DNA from: a bacterium
GTDB lineage: Bacteria; Cyanobacteriota; Sericytochromatia; S15B-MN24; UBA4093
NCBI GenBank assembly: GCA_017744355.1
Contig: JAGIBK010000010.1
Span: 1 to 64,000 of the forward strand
Length of the DNA stretch: 64,000 bases
Reading direction: 5' to 3'
Shown here piece by piece: positions 17,684-26,558 of the stretch. The translations under genes were made by a program, and so were the position numbers. The notes beneath the pieces are model-generated. The model was not told the origin of the DNA and did not search any database. It saw only the letters and a list, made by a program, of their open reading frames with translations. Positions within the stretch are counted from its first letter, which is position 1, and each line of letters starts with the position of its first letter.

Positions 17684-18616
17684 GTGATCGTCACCGTCAC
17701 CCCCAACGCCGCCATTGACCGCACGGCCGTCGTGTCGGGCTTCTCGCTCAACGCCGTCAACGAGGTCAAGAACATGCCGGCGTTGCCCGGCGGCAAGGGC
17801 ATCAACGTGGCGCGGGTCCTCAAGGCGTTCGGACAGCCGGTGGTGGCGACCGGTTTCATCGGGGGCGAAACGGGCAAGACCATCAAGATGGGCCTGGAGC
17901 GCAGCGGCGTCGGCACCGACTTCGCCATCGTCATGGGCGAGTCGCGCACCTGCCTCAAGATCGTCGATCCCCAGCGGATGATGGTGACCGAGCTCAACGA
18001 GTTGGGCCCCGAGATCACCGCCCAGGAAGTCACCAAGCTCACGGCCATCCTCAACAAGTGGAGCCAGAAGGCGTCGGACGCCGTCTTCTCGGGCAGCTTG
18101 CCCCCCGGTGCCCCGCAGGACTCGTACCGCAAGTGGGTCGAGGGCTTCCAGCGCATCGGCGGCAAGGCCTACGTGGACGCGCGGGGCGCGGTGCTCTATC
18201 ACGCCCTGGAAGCCCGCCCCTACCTGGTCAAGCCCAACCAGAAGGAAGCCGAGGAGCTGGTCGGCTTCTCGCTCGATTCCGAGACGCGGATCTCGCAGGC
18301 CATCGAGTACTTCATGGCCAAGGCCCAGATCGCGCTCATTACCTTGGGCGAGCGGGGCGCTGCGGTGGGCTGCGAGGGCGAGCGCTGGCGCGCCTACGCC
18401 CCGCCCGTCAAGGCGGTGAACCCCATCGGCAGCGGGGATGCGTTCCTCGCGGGCTTCATCGTGGGCCTCAAGCGCCACCTGCCCCTCAAGGACTGTCTGC
18501 GCCTCGCCACCGCGACCGGTGCGGCCAACTCCCAGGCACCGGTGGCCGGCATGATCCGTCTCGAGCAGGTGGACCGCCTCAGTAGCCAGGTCCGGGTCGA
18601 GGCGCTGCGCCGCTGA
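17684..18616 (+). CDS. PfkB-family sugar kinase, 1-phosphofructokinase-like
   Basis: A 310-residue ribokinase-fold kinase. It begins MIVTVTPNAAIDRT as FruK/LacC proteins do. The sugar-site motif is LPGGKGINVARVL (about 34-46), and the catalytic end motif is PIGSGDAFLAGF (about 246-257) with the base Asp. Closest activities would be 1-phosphofructokinase, 6-phosphofructokinase-2 or tagatose-6-phosphate kinase; no PTS or sugar gene nearby decides. No strong ribosome site precedes ATG 17684 (GGAGCGCCC is present). A GC hairpin overlaps the stop. Confidence 0.9.
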   Translation: MIVTVTPNAAIDRTAVVSGFSLNAVNEVKNMPALPGGKGINVARVLKAFGQPVVATGFIGGETGKTIKMGLERSGVGTDFAIVMGESRTCLKIVDPQRMMVTELNELGPEITAQEVTKLTAILNKWSQKASDAVFSGSLPPGAPQDSYRKWVEGFQRIGGKAYVDARGAVLYHALEARPYLVKPNQKEAEELVGFSLDSETRISQAIEYFMAKAQIALITLGERGAAVGCEGERWRAYAPPVKAVNPIGSGDAFLAGFIVGLKRHLPLKDCLRLATATGAANSQAPVAGMIRLEQVDRLSSQVRVEALRR

Positions 18617-18630
18617 CGCAGCGGCGCCTT
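18607..18630 (+). terminator. GC-rich hairpin at the end of the PfkB gene
   Basis: GCGCCGCTG (18607-18615) pairs with CAGCGGCGC (18619-18627) around a 3-base loop that includes part of the stop codon; only two Ts follow, so termination may be weak. Confidence 0.4.
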
Positions 18631-19286
18631 CAAAGCCCCGCCTGAGTTTTCAATGAGTACTTGCCCACCGGCCAGGTATCCCGCGACACGGGGGCGCGGG
18701 GTGAGGCGACCGGCTCCTGTCGCTGCCCCAGGGATTTGAGGGCTTCTAGGATCAACGGGGCGTGGAAGCCGGCCTTGCGCAAGGCGTTCGCTATCATCTC
18801 GTTGGGGAAGAAGAGGGCTTTCAGGAGCCTTGCGATTTCCTTCGGATCGCACTGGAGCGCCTTCAAACCCTCCGCGATCTCGTTGCAGGAGTGGCCCGCA
18901 TCCTTCATCACATGCGCGATCTCGTGTCGGCTCAAGGCTTGGCCCGGCCCAAGGTTGAGCTGAAAGAGCGCCTTTGCCGTCTCGCTCGCGGGAAAACCGG
19001 CGGCTCTCAGGGCCTTCGCGATCGCCTCGGGCGAGCGACAGGCTTTGTGCAGCGCTGCCGCGATGTCTTGGGCCGGGAACTCGAACGATTTGAGGGTCCA
19101 GGCCAGGTCTTTCGTTGAGATGCCCGCTGCCAACAGCATTCGGACGATTTCATCGAAGGAGGCCCCGCCCTCTCTCATCTCCCGGATTTGCTCGTTCAGG
19201 CTCTTGTAGGCTCGCTTGAGCTTAGTGGCCTCAAGGCCGCCGAACAGAGGGCTTCCCAGAAAAGGGTTCGCGCTTGAATCGAACAT
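18630..19286 (-). CDS. Short alpha-helical tandem-repeat protein
   Basis: A 218-residue protein. The start at 19286 is behind GAGAGGAGAAGCAGCC on the minus strand. After a 40-residue N-terminus, about residues 45-185 consist of roughly ten tandem helices with a 14-15 residue period and the pattern x-E-I-A-x-A-L-x-x-A-G-F-x-P (for example EAIAKALRAAGFPA, KEIARLLKALFFPN, EMIANALRKAGFHA). One longer spacer around SRHEIAHVMKDAGHSC interrupts the array. The period is shorter than in TPR, HEAT or Sel1 repeats. There is no signal peptide. Probably a solenoid-like binding scaffold; function unknown. Confidence 0.75.
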   Translation of the reverse strand: MFDSSANPFLGSPLFGGLEATKLKRAYKSLNEQIREMREGGASFDEIVRMLLAAGISTKDLAWTLKSFEFPAQDIAAALHKACRSPEAIAKALRAAGFPASETAKALFQLNLGPGQALSRHEIAHVMKDAGHSCNEIAEGLKALQCDPKEIARLLKALFFPNEMIANALRKAGFHAPLILEALKSLGQRQEPVASPRAPVSRDTWPVGKYSLKTQAGL

Positions 19287-19452
19287 GGCTGCTTCTCCTC
19301 TCGGGAGTCGGTAGCACTTGTCCGATTCTGCGCTTTTCCTGGGGGGCTTGTCGCGCTTATTTTGAAGATTTAACGGATAAATAAAGCAATTCAAACGGTA
19401 GGACGAAGCTAGATGTGAAATTATCGGCGATTTTGTGCCGTTTTCGCTCCGT

Positions 19453-20772
19453 TTAATCGAAGAGGCTCGCGATTCCCTTCCCGATGGAGCGGCCTAGCGA
19501 GACGACCCCATCCACGATCGCACCACCTGCCGTCGCGGCCTGATCGGCAATCTCCTCGGCGCCCTTGCCGATGAGCTTGATACCGTTGGTGAAGTTGGAG
19601 GCCACGACCTTGGGCAGGTCTTCGATGCCCGGCTCGTCCTGGGCCGGATCGGCCTTCTTGCCGCCGGTGAGCGCGCGGATGCCCTTGGAGACGGTGTTGA
19701 TCAAGAGGCCCGGGATGGGCAGGATGGGGGCACCCACCGTCTGGATGACGCCCTTGGGCAGGTTGCCGAGCCCCACGGTGAGGGTGGCCCCGGCGCCGCC
19801 GCCGACGCCCGCGGCCGCCTTGGCACCGGCTCCCAGCGTGATGGCCCCGTCCTTGATTGCGATGACGCCGTCGAGGCCCGCGCCGACCCCGGCGAGAGCC
19901 TCGGCCGATCCGCTCGCGCCCACCTGGATGAGCCCGAGGATCGAGGCGAAGCCCTTGGCCTGGGCTTTGCTCCAGGCACCCGAGACGGCTTCGGCGGCCG
20001 CGCCGATCCCGAAGGAGGGCAGCCCGAACCGGTCGATTCCGAGGTGAAGGCCGCTCTTGGCTTTGGTCTTGGTTCCGGTGACGGCCTCGCCTTCGAGGGC
20101 GGCCCCCACGATCTTTTGCTCCTTGAGGGCGACTTCGCCGGCGACCTCGCCGCGGGCGCGGGCGTAGGCCTCGGCGCTCGCTTCGGCCTGGGCGTCGAAG
20201 GAGGTCGGCGTGGCGACCAGCGATGCGTTCCCCTGAGCGCGCGCCACCAGCTCGGCGTCCACGCTCACCATGCCGGTGGCCGTCGCGTTCGAGCCGAGTT
20301 GGGCCTGGCCGATTGCGGCCGCGCGGATGCGGGCGGCCGCTTCGGCGAGAAGGGTCCCCTGGGCTGCGACCAGCTTGGGGGCGATCAGGGCGAAGCCCTC
20401 GGCGGCGGCTCTGGCGGTGCCCTCGGCTTCGAGACCGGCCGCACCGCGCAGGGCGAGCGCGCCGATGGAGGTCTGGCCTGCCGCCTGGGCCCTGATGCTC
20501 GCCGTGGCAGCGGCTTCGGCCTGGGCGCGAAGCGCCGAGAGGGTGGGGCCGTCCACCATGGTCATGGTGGCCTGGCTGCGGGCTGCGGCGTCGAAACGAT
20601 AGGAGTCGCCCTCGCGCTGCGTGCGGGCTTCGTGCTGGACGGTGTGGGTTTCGATGCGCGGCGCAGGAGGCGCGGTCGGGGCAGGGTTCGCCAGCGCGTG
20701 CAGCCGCCGCAGGCGCTCCGCATGGGCGGGGCCTCCGGTGAATGGCTGGTTGTTGGCTTGTAGCGCGCCCAT
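19453..20772 (-). CDS. Ala/Gly-rich low-complexity protein
   Basis: A 439-residue protein with GAGGAGAGCCC directly upstream of ATG 20772. The N-terminus is polar and Pro-rich (about 1-50), a long middle (60-330) is dominated by Ala, Gly, Thr and Gln with a coiled or beta-helical look, and the C-terminus (350-439) has hydrophobic segments such as GAPILPIPGLLINTVSKGI and GGAIVDGVVSLGRSIGKGIASLF. No signal peptide is seen. It may be a structural or surface-exported protein, but no domain is recognisable. Confidence 0.6.
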   Translation of the reverse strand: MGALQANNQPFTGGPAHAERLRRLHALANPAPTAPPAPRIETHTVQHEARTQREGDSYRFDAAARSQATMTMVDGPTLSALRAQAEAAATASIRAQAAGQTSIGALALRGAAGLEAEGTARAAAEGFALIAPKLVAAQGTLLAEAAARIRAAAIGQAQLGSNATATGMVSVDAELVARAQGNASLVATPTSFDAQAEASAEAYARARGEVAGEVALKEQKIVGAALEGEAVTGTKTKAKSGLHLGIDRFGLPSFGIGAAAEAVSGAWSKAQAKGFASILGLIQVGASGSAEALAGVGAGLDGVIAIKDGAITLGAGAKAAAGVGGGAGATLTVGLGNLPKGVIQTVGAPILPIPGLLINTVSKGIRALTGGKKADPAQDEPGIEDLPKVVASNFTNGIKLIGKGAEEIADQAATAGGAIVDGVVSLGRSIGKGIASLFD

Positions 20773-20953
20773 GGGCTCTCCTCGTCACAGGGACTAGAAA
20801 GGTTATCGACGCTCGGGTTACAGGGATCGGTAAAGACCCGGCTAAACCTCATTAATGCCTGGCTTAATCCGGCCGTTTGCGCCTTGCCTCACCAGGGCCG
20901 ATCCCCGATGATGCGGCCCGTGGCGAAGACCAGACCCAGGACAGGAGGGCGTG

Positions 20954-21358
20954 ATGAAAAAGGAAACGTTTATCCACCGGATCCAGGAGCTTGCGGGGAT
21001 CCAGGAGCGCAAGCGCGCCGAGGAGGCGACCGAGGCGGTCCTCGGCACCCTCTGCGGTCGTATCACGCGGGAGGAGGCCAAGGACCTCGCCTCCCAACTG
21101 CCCGATGGGATCGACTCCCTGTGCCAGGGCAATCTTCTCAAGGAGCTGGTCCGCCGGGTGGAGGGCCCCAAGCGGCTTGAGCGAGACGCCTTCGTCTCGG
21201 CGGTGGCCGACAAGATCCACCTCGAGGACAAGACGGAGGCCGCGCGGGTCACGACCGCGGTCTTCCGCACCCTCAAGGAGCAGATCTCTCAGGGCGAGGC
21301 CGAGGACGTGGCCTCTCAGTTGCCGCAGAAGCTCAAGGTCATGTGGCTCGAAAGCTAG
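20954..21358 (+). CDS. DUF2267 family protein
   Basis: A 134-residue protein of two tandem helical halves, typical of DUF2267: residues about 1-65 (ERKRAEEATEAVLGTLCGRITREEAKDLASQLPDGI split over helices) and 70-134 (KTEAARVTTAVFRTL, GEAEDVASQLPQKLKVMW). The duplicated core is the A-x-x-L-x-x-R/Q-I-x-x-x-E-A-x-D-x-A-S-Q-L-P pattern. The start at ATG 20954 follows GGAGGGCGTG. The molecular role of the family is unknown; it is often stress-linked. It is followed in the same direction by the YheT-like gene. Confidence 0.85.
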   Translation: MKKETFIHRIQELAGIQERKRAEEATEAVLGTLCGRITREEAKDLASQLPDGIDSLCQGNLLKELVRRVEGPKRLERDAFVSAVADKIHLEDKTEAARVTTAVFRTLKEQISQGEAEDVASQLPQKLKVMWLES

Positions 21359-21386
21359 CCACCGGCGTCGGTGCTATCATGGCGGG

Positions 21387-22454
21387 ATGCAGTTCAAGCA
21401 GCCTCCCGCCTTCGAACCGACGGCCTTCGAGCCCCATCCTCTCTTCCGCCATCCGCACCTGCAGACGGTGATCGGAGAGGTCTTGCCCCGCCACTTCGCG
21501 AGCCGCCACGCCGCCTGGCTTGCCGCCGGTCGGGAGGAGCAGTTCGTCCTGGCGGACGGCGATAGGCTCCAGGCCGTGGTGCACCTGCACCCGGGTGATC
21601 CCGAGCGCTTGCGGCCGGTGGTGCTGCACCTGCACGGCCTGGAGGGCAGCGCTGAGGCCCGCTATCAGCGGGGGATGAGCGCCAAGGCCTTCGCCGCGGG
21701 CTTCCACTCGGTCCGCCTCAACTTCCGCAACTGCGGCGACACCGAGCACCTGGCCCGTGCCCTCTACAACGGCCGATCCACGGATGACGTGCTCGCCGTT
21801 CTGGGCGCCCTGCGCGGGCACTGGGGCTTCTCGACCCTCTACGCGACGGGGGTCTCGCTCGGGGCGAATCTCTTGCTGCGCTTGCTCGCCGATGCGGGCG
21901 AGCAACTGCCGGACGGCTTCGCCGGGGCGGTCGCTGTCTCGCCGCCGGTGGACATGGCCATGACGGGCGAGGCGCTGGGGCAGGGGCTCAATCGCGGCTA
22001 CTCGGCCTATTTTCTCGGCCTGCTCAAGCGCAAGATGCACCGCAAGCACCGCCTCAGCCCCGGGGGCGAGACCCTTGCGCCGCTCATCGCGCAGTTGCGC
22101 GATGTGCGTACGCTGCGGGCTTTCGACGAGCTGGTGACGGCCCCCCTCTCGGGCTACGCGGACGCGGCGGCCTACTACGCACATGCGAGCTCGGGCGACG
22201 ATCTGCACCGGATCCAGGCGCCGGCCTTGATCATCCACGCCCAGGACGACCCCTTCTTGCCCTACGGCATGTACGCGCCCCGAATGGAGGCGATCGCCGC
22301 CAACCCTTACCTCACGACCATTTTTCCGGCGCACGGGGGCCATGTGGGCTTCTTGATGCCCAAGGGCCGCCCTGTTCGTAAGCCCTGGATGGACGAGTGG
22401 TGGGCCGAGAACGAGGCGATCGCCTACCTCCAGGCCCTGCACGAGGCCCGCTGA
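21387..22454 (+). CDS. YheT-family alpha/beta hydrolase
   Basis: A 355-residue esterase-like protein. The N-terminal FEPHPLFRHPHLQTVIGEVLPR is the YheT/ABHD1-3 signature. The nucleophile elbow is GVSLGANLLLRLL (Ser about 154), the acid Asp lies in IIHAQDDPFLP, and the His in FPAHGGHVGF. All triad residues are intact. TGCTATCAT (21372-21380) is an extended -10 just 6 bases upstream of ATG 21387, so the transcript may be leaderless; no ribosome site is present. The longer frame reaching back to 20991 overlaps the DUF2267 gene and is not coding. Confidence 0.9.
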   Translation: MQFKQPPAFEPTAFEPHPLFRHPHLQTVIGEVLPRHFASRHAAWLAAGREEQFVLADGDRLQAVVHLHPGDPERLRPVVLHLHGLEGSAEARYQRGMSAKAFAAGFHSVRLNFRNCGDTEHLARALYNGRSTDDVLAVLGALRGHWGFSTLYATGVSLGANLLLRLLADAGEQLPDGFAGAVAVSPPVDMAMTGEALGQGLNRGYSAYFLGLLKRKMHRKHRLSPGGETLAPLIAQLRDVRTLRAFDELVTAPLSGYADAAAYYAHASSGDDLHRIQAPALIIHAQDDPFLPYGMYAPRMEAIAANPYLTTIFPAHGGHVGFLMPKGRPVRKPWMDEWWAENEAIAYLQALHEAR

Positions 22455-22460
22455 GCACGA

Positions 22461-22492
22461 AGAAAGGGCGCCCCAGACGGGGCGCCCTTTCT
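22461..22492. terminator. Bidirectional intrinsic terminator
   Basis: AGAAAGGGCGCCCC pairs perfectly with GGGGCGCCCTTTCT over 14 bp with a 4-base loop; A/T runs on both sides serve the convergent genes ending at 22454 and 22508. Confidence 0.85.
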
Positions 22493-22507
22493 CGATGGGA
22501 TGAAGCC

Positions 22508-23071
22508 TTAGAACTTCGGAACGATCACGAAGCGGTTGGCCTTGAGGCTGAAGTTGAGGTAGTAGGTCGTGACGGCGCCATCGGGACGCACGGCGGTCAT
22601 TTCCTTGGTCTGGGAGTTCCAGCGGACCACGTTGGACTGGTAGCCCTTGGCGAAGCTGGTGGTGTCGAAGTAGAACTTGAGGTCGCCGCGCTTGCCGGCG
22701 GCCAGGTCGGTGGCCTGCTGGAGGTACTGGGCGGCCGAGGTGACCTTGGGGTTGAACTCGTGGCCGTGCTTGAGGAAGTGGGTCTCGAGGTTCTGCTCGG
22801 CGGTCAGGTTGGCCGCGGGACGCGAGGCGAACTGGCCGTTGGGCGCCATGTTGCGGCTCTTCGAGATGATGTCGAGCTGCTCGTCGGTCAGCTTCACGCC
22901 GAGGGCGGAGACCGCCTTGATGAACTCGGCCTTGGTCGTGGGCTCGGCGGCGAGGGCCTTGCTCGTCTGCGTGTTGGACGAGGCGACGATGCCGGTGCCG
23001 GCAAGACCGCAGCCGCTCAGCGACAGGAGCAAAGTGGAGAGGGCGAGCGCGGAGAACAGCTGCTTCTTCAT
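22508..23071 (-). CDS. Lipoprotein with possible BECR-type RNase-like domain
   Basis: A 187-residue protein. The start at 23071 follows GAGGTACCCA and gives a lipoprotein signal ending LSLSGCGL (Cys about 20). The C-terminal half (about 95-187) has the order HFLKHGHEFN, AAQYLQQATDL, VVRWNSQTKEMTAVRPDGAVTTYY. That His-Gly-His-x-Phe helix, then a long helix, then paired strands with a DG turn is reminiscent of BECR-fold ribonuclease toxin domains of polymorphic toxins. This is a pattern impression, not a confirmed match. A helical region (35-75) precedes it. There is no adjacent immunity gene. Confidence 0.6.
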   Translation of the reverse strand: MKKQLFSALALSTLLLSLSGCGLAGTGIVASSNTQTSKALAAEPTTKAEFIKAVSALGVKLTDEQLDIISKSRNMAPNGQFASRPAANLTAEQNLETHFLKHGHEFNPKVTSAAQYLQQATDLAAGKRGDLKFYFDTTSFAKGYQSNVVRWNSQTKEMTAVRPDGAVTTYYLNFSLKANRFVIVPKF

Positions 23072-23175
23072 TGGGTACCTCGGTGAGGGGATGGGGGCCA
23101 CTCTCCTTATCCCCGGTTTTGGATCCAACCTTGCTAATGTGATCTAATGTTTGTGTTAAGAAGTGGTAATGATGC

Positions 23176-24420
23176 TCATTCCAGCGGGATCATTTCTTCG
23201 ATCCCGCGCCCGCTGACGTAGTAGAGGCGATCGCCTCCGGGAGAAAGGCACAGGCTGCCGACTTGGAGGCTGGCGTCGTAGCCGATGCTCACCGCGCCGA
23301 GGTTGTAGGCGCTCGTGTCGTCCAAGCGCCGCTTGAGGACGCTGCGCCCCGAGCGGAAGTACACCCAGGCCTGATCGGGCGAGAGGGTGTGGTCGTACTC
23401 GCTGTAGAACCAGAGCTTTTGAAGCTGCGCGCTTCCTGGATCGAGCAGGAAGAGGCCGTCGCCATCCGTCTGGCCGTAAGTGTAACTCAGGGTGCAGAAC
23501 ATGGGCTTGTGGAAGAGGATCCCGCGCGGGGTCCACTGGATCGGGCCGAAGCCGAAGCTCCACTGGGGATGGATGGGAAAGCGCGCAAGCGATGTCTCGC
23601 GACCCATGGCGTCCCGCTTGACGATTTCAAGCTGATTTTCACCCGTAAGGCCCAGATCCGGCGCTGTCCAAGCTTCCTGGACCTGGGCGAGGTAGGCGAG
23701 TGCCGTGCCGTCCGGTGAAAAGGCGGGTGCCAGCAGGGGAGTGGCGCTCGAGGTGGCGAGCTGAACCGGTCCGGCGGGATCGGACCCGGTGCCGAGCCAG
23801 AGCTCGTAGCGAGGCGGGATCGAGCCACTCGAAGCCACGGCGTAGGCGAGCCCCCCGGATCCCCAGTCGAAGGAGTCGAGGCGATCGCCTGGCGCGAGCC
23901 CGAAGTCGCGTACGATCCGAGCCCCGCTGCCGTCGAGGGTGATGCGCTTGAGGGCGCCGTCCTCGACGAAGGCCAGGCCGTTGCCGTCGGGGGTGAGGGT
24001 CAGGCTGGTCAAGGGCAGGCCTTCGCTCGGGTCGTAGAGGGTCCGGCTGGGATAGATCACCCGGTGGTTGGAGAGGGTGACGGTCGAGACATTCGCCGAT
24101 GGGCTCGAGAGGCTCACGGCCTGCTGCTGGGGGAAGTAGCGCGGCTGCTCGAATTCGAGCGCGTAGCTCCCGTAGGGGATCCCCTCGAAGGCGTAGCGTC
24201 CCTTGGTGTCCGTGTGCACCTCGCGCGAAAGCGTCGCCGAGCGCAGGCGGACTTTGAGCCCCTCGTGTCGGATCAACCCTTCGAACCGGGCCGTCCCCGA
24301 GATGCTGCCCGTTGGCTCGGGCGCCGGGCTCGGGGAGAGGGGGCCGGCCGGCGCGCGGCAGCCCGCGATGATCGCGCTCGCGAGGAAAAGGGCCGTGAAA
24401 AGGGGAAGGGCCTGCGGCAT
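23176..24420 (-). CDS. Lipoprotein with carboxypeptidase-regulatory and beta-propeller domains
   Basis: A 414-residue protein starting at 24420 behind GGGAGACC. Lipobox AIIAGCRA puts Cys at about 20. Residues 40-110 form a carboxypeptidase-regulatory-like (CNA-B/transthyretin-like) domain: GSISGTARFEG, VHTDTKGRYAFEGIPYGSYALEF. From about 125 to the end there are TolB/WD40-like propeller blades with repeated LTLTPDGNGLAFV, FSPDGTALAYL, LSPGGDRLYYV. It is probably a cell-surface or periplasmic binding protein. Substrate unknown. Confidence 0.75.
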   Translation of the reverse strand: MPQALPLFTALFLASAIIAGCRAPAGPLSPSPAPEPTGSISGTARFEGLIRHEGLKVRLRSATLSREVHTDTKGRYAFEGIPYGSYALEFEQPRYFPQQQAVSLSSPSANVSTVTLSNHRVIYPSRTLYDPSEGLPLTSLTLTPDGNGLAFVEDGALKRITLDGSGARIVRDFGLAPGDRLDSFDWGSGGLAYAVASSGSIPPRYELWLGTGSDPAGPVQLATSSATPLLAPAFSPDGTALAYLAQVQEAWTAPDLGLTGENQLEIVKRDAMGRETSLARFPIHPQWSFGFGPIQWTPRGILFHKPMFCTLSYTYGQTDGDGLFLLDPGSAQLQKLWFYSEYDHTLSPDQAWVYFRSGRSVLKRRLDDTSAYNLGAVSIGYDASLQVGSLCLSPGGDRLYYVSGRGIEEMIPLE

Positions 24421-24596
24421 GACGGGGTCTCCCGGAGGGGCGGCACGACTCCCGTACCCGAAACGGTCCACCGAGCGACCCCCCGCTTGTTTGCTATCGA
24501 CGAGGCGATCCGGCAAAAACGGCCGTTGAGCACGCCGAGACGGCGTGATTCCATAGAGGCCTTGCGCTGTTCGACGTGGGAGAAGGAGGCAAGCCG

Positions 24597-24911
24597 ATGG
24601 GCTTCAGGCCTCTGGGTGCGCTGCTCTGGGGCGTGGGGATCGCCGTGCTCCTCTACGGGATCGCCTTCTTCGGCCTGATGACGGGGCGCCTCGGGGTGGA
24701 CCCGGCCTTCGGCTGCGGGGTCGTGGCCTTCCTCGTCGGGGTCGGGTCGCTGGCCGTCTTCCTCTGGGCCATGCTGCTCGATTGCCTTAGGCGACCCTTC
24801 GATGAGGGAGAGACCCGCCGCCTGCTCTATGCGGCCTTGATTGTGGGCTTGGTGCCCGTGGGGGCGCTGCTCTACTACTTCAGGGTCGTGCGCCCGGGAG
24901 CGCGGTCATGA
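24597..24911 (+). CDS. Small three-helix membrane protein
   Basis: A 104-residue protein starting at ATG 24597, 7 bases behind AAGGAGG. Three hydrophobic segments are visible (about 6-28, 35-60 and 78-97). It ends with a 4-base ATGA overlap with the LCP gene at 24908, so the two are co-translated. I recognise no family; it may be an envelope protein linked to the LCP enzyme. Confidence 0.7.
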   Translation: MGFRPLGALLWGVGIAVLLYGIAFFGLMTGRLGVDPAFGCGVVAFLVGVGSLAVFLWAMLLDCLRRPFDEGETRRLLYAALIVGLVPVGALLYYFRVVRPGARS

Positions 24912-25855
24912 CCCGCCGCCAAGGCGTCGCCCTGGCCCTGACGGCCCTCTTGAGCTTCGGCCTGGGCGGCGTCTCGGGTTACGTGGTGGGCGATCTCTTG
25001 CGACCGCCGCCGCCGCCCGTGGTGCTCGCATCGCTTCCTCCCGCGCCGACGCCGACCCCCCACGCCGATGCGCAGACGATCCTCGTCATGGCGAGCGACG
25101 CCAAGGGGGACGACGGCCGCGACTCGCTCCACAGCAACACCGACTCCATGCTCTTGATCCACATGGATTCGACGGCCAAGCGCCTGAGCGTGCTTGCCAT
25201 CCCCCGCGACACCCGCACGGCGATCGAGGGGCACGGCACCTTCAAGGTCAACGCCGCCAACGCCTACGGCGGGCCGGAGCTCGCCAAGCGCACCGTCTCG
25301 CGGCTGGTCGGGGTGCCGATCGATCGCTACCTGCTCTTGAGCCTGCGCGGGGTGCGCGCGGCGGTCGACGCCATCGGCGGGGTCGAGGTGACGGTGCCCA
25401 AGCGCATGTACTACCGTGATCGCGCCGGAGGTCTGACGATCGATCTGCAACCGGGTCGCCAGCGCCTCTCGGGCCGGCAGGCCGAGGCCTTCTTGCGCTT
25501 TCGCCACGACGATGAGGGCGACATCGGGCGCATCCATCGCCATCAGGCCTTCATGACCGAGCTCGCGAGCCAGGTCTTCGGCCCCCGGAGCTTCTTCCAG
25601 ATCCCGGCGCTGTGGGTGGCCCTGCGCGGCCACGTCGAGACGGATCTCTCGACCGCCGAGGCCCTGCGCATCGCCCACACGGTGCGCGGCCTGGATCTGG
25701 CGAACGGCGTCGAGATGGTGGTGCTGCCCGGTCACGAGGATCGCAGCCGAGGCCCCTGGTACTGGGAGGCCGACCTGGCGGCGATCGAGCCCTTCTTGGC
25801 GCGCAACTTTCGCAAACCCGCCGTGAATCCGCCGCCCGCCTCCGAGGGCGGCTGA
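24908..25855 (+). CDS. LytR-CpsA-Psr (LCP) family glycopolymer transferase
   Basis: A 315-residue protein with one N-terminal membrane anchor (about 8-28), a Pro-rich linker and an LCP domain (about 55-270). LCP marks include NTDSMLLIHMD, VLAIPRDTRTAI, KVNAANAYGG, GGVEVTVPKRM, DLQPGRQRLSGRQAEAFLRFRHDDEGDIGRIHRHQ, with the conserved Arg and Asp residues that bind polyprenyl-phosphate ligands. LCP enzymes attach teichoic acids or capsular glycans to peptidoglycan; related proteins occur in many cyanobacteria. It is coupled to the membrane protein upstream. Confidence 0.92.
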   Translation: MTRRQGVALALTALLSFGLGGVSGYVVGDLLRPPPPPVVLASLPPAPTPTPHADAQTILVMASDAKGDDGRDSLHSNTDSMLLIHMDSTAKRLSVLAIPRDTRTAIEGHGTFKVNAANAYGGPELAKRTVSRLVGVPIDRYLLLSLRGVRAAVDAIGGVEVTVPKRMYYRDRAGGLTIDLQPGRQRLSGRQAEAFLRFRHDDEGDIGRIHRHQAFMTELASQVFGPRSFFQIPALWVALRGHVETDLSTAEALRIAHTVRGLDLANGVEMVVLPGHEDRSRGPWYWEADLAAIEPFLARNFRKPAVNPPPASEGG

Positions 25856-25988
25856 TGTTCTAGGAGGTTTACGATTTCTTTCTCAGTTGATAACAAATCC
25901 TAAAACTCAAGGGCGAAAGATCGATCCATTGGGAGACGACAATCCCTCTCAGCTATCATCCATCACGCTGAGAAGGAGGCCGTTCTTC

Positions 25989-26486
25989 ATGTTCAAGCGC
26001 CTGACCCTGACGCTCGCCGCTCTGACGCTCCTGGCCGGTTGCGGGATTGCACCCCAGGCAGGGGTGGGGACTTCCGCCGCGACGGGCGAGATGCAGGCGA
26101 ACAGCCTTTTCGGCGGCTTCAAAGAGAAGAACTACGCCGCCTCGGCCACCATCGCGGAGCTGCGGAAGCTCGCCGACGACGACGTCCACAACAAGGCCAA
26201 CGCGGGCAAGCGCTTCCAGGCGACGGGGGTCTTGAACGCTTCAATCGGCGACATGCAATTGGTGGACAAGAACGACGTCACCCTCTCGCTTTCCGGCGAG
26301 GGTGGCGATTACGCCTACATCCACCGGGAGCGCTTCATCTTGCGCAGCGGCGCCGATGCCTTCATCAAGAAGGTGGGCGCAGGCGAGCGGGTCACGGTCT
26401 ACTTCACGGTGAAGACGGGCAATCTCAACACCCGCCTCCATGTCGATGCGATCAAGCGGGCGGACGGCAAGGTCGTCACCCTCTAA
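25989..26486 (+). CDS. Lipoprotein with OB-fold-like domain
   Basis: A 165-residue protein; ATG 25989 lies 9 bases behind AAGGAGG. Lipobox LLAGCG gives Cys about 18. The C-terminal 110 residues read like an OB-fold (KRFQATGVLNA, MQLVDKNDVTLSL, RVTVYFTVKTGNLNTRLHVDAIKRADG), as in tRNA_anti-like periplasmic domains. The ligand is unknown. A 20-bp-stem terminator follows. Confidence 0.7.
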   Translation: MFKRLTLTLAALTLLAGCGIAPQAGVGTSAATGEMQANSLFGGFKEKNYAASATIAELRKLADDDVHNKANAGKRFQATGVLNASIGDMQLVDKNDVTLSLSGEGGDYAYIHRERFILRSGADAFIKKVGAGERVTVYFTVKTGNLNTRLHVDAIKRADGKVVTL

Positions 26487-26500
26487 GCTCTGCTTCCTTA

Positions 26501-26550
26501 GCACGAACCAGCCCCCTCTCACCTTTCGGCGAGAGGGGGCTGGTTCGTGC
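26501..26550. terminator. Bidirectional hairpin terminator
   Basis: A 20-bp perfect stem (arms 26501-26520 and 26531-26550) with a 10-base loop lies between convergent genes. No long T-run follows on either side. Confidence 0.7.
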
Positions 26551-26558
26551 ACCGTGTC

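Noticed and set aside
20991..21386. N-terminal extension of the YheT-like gene
   Set aside because: It overlaps the DUF2267 gene in another frame and reads as Arg/Ser-rich noise; the family start is at 21387.
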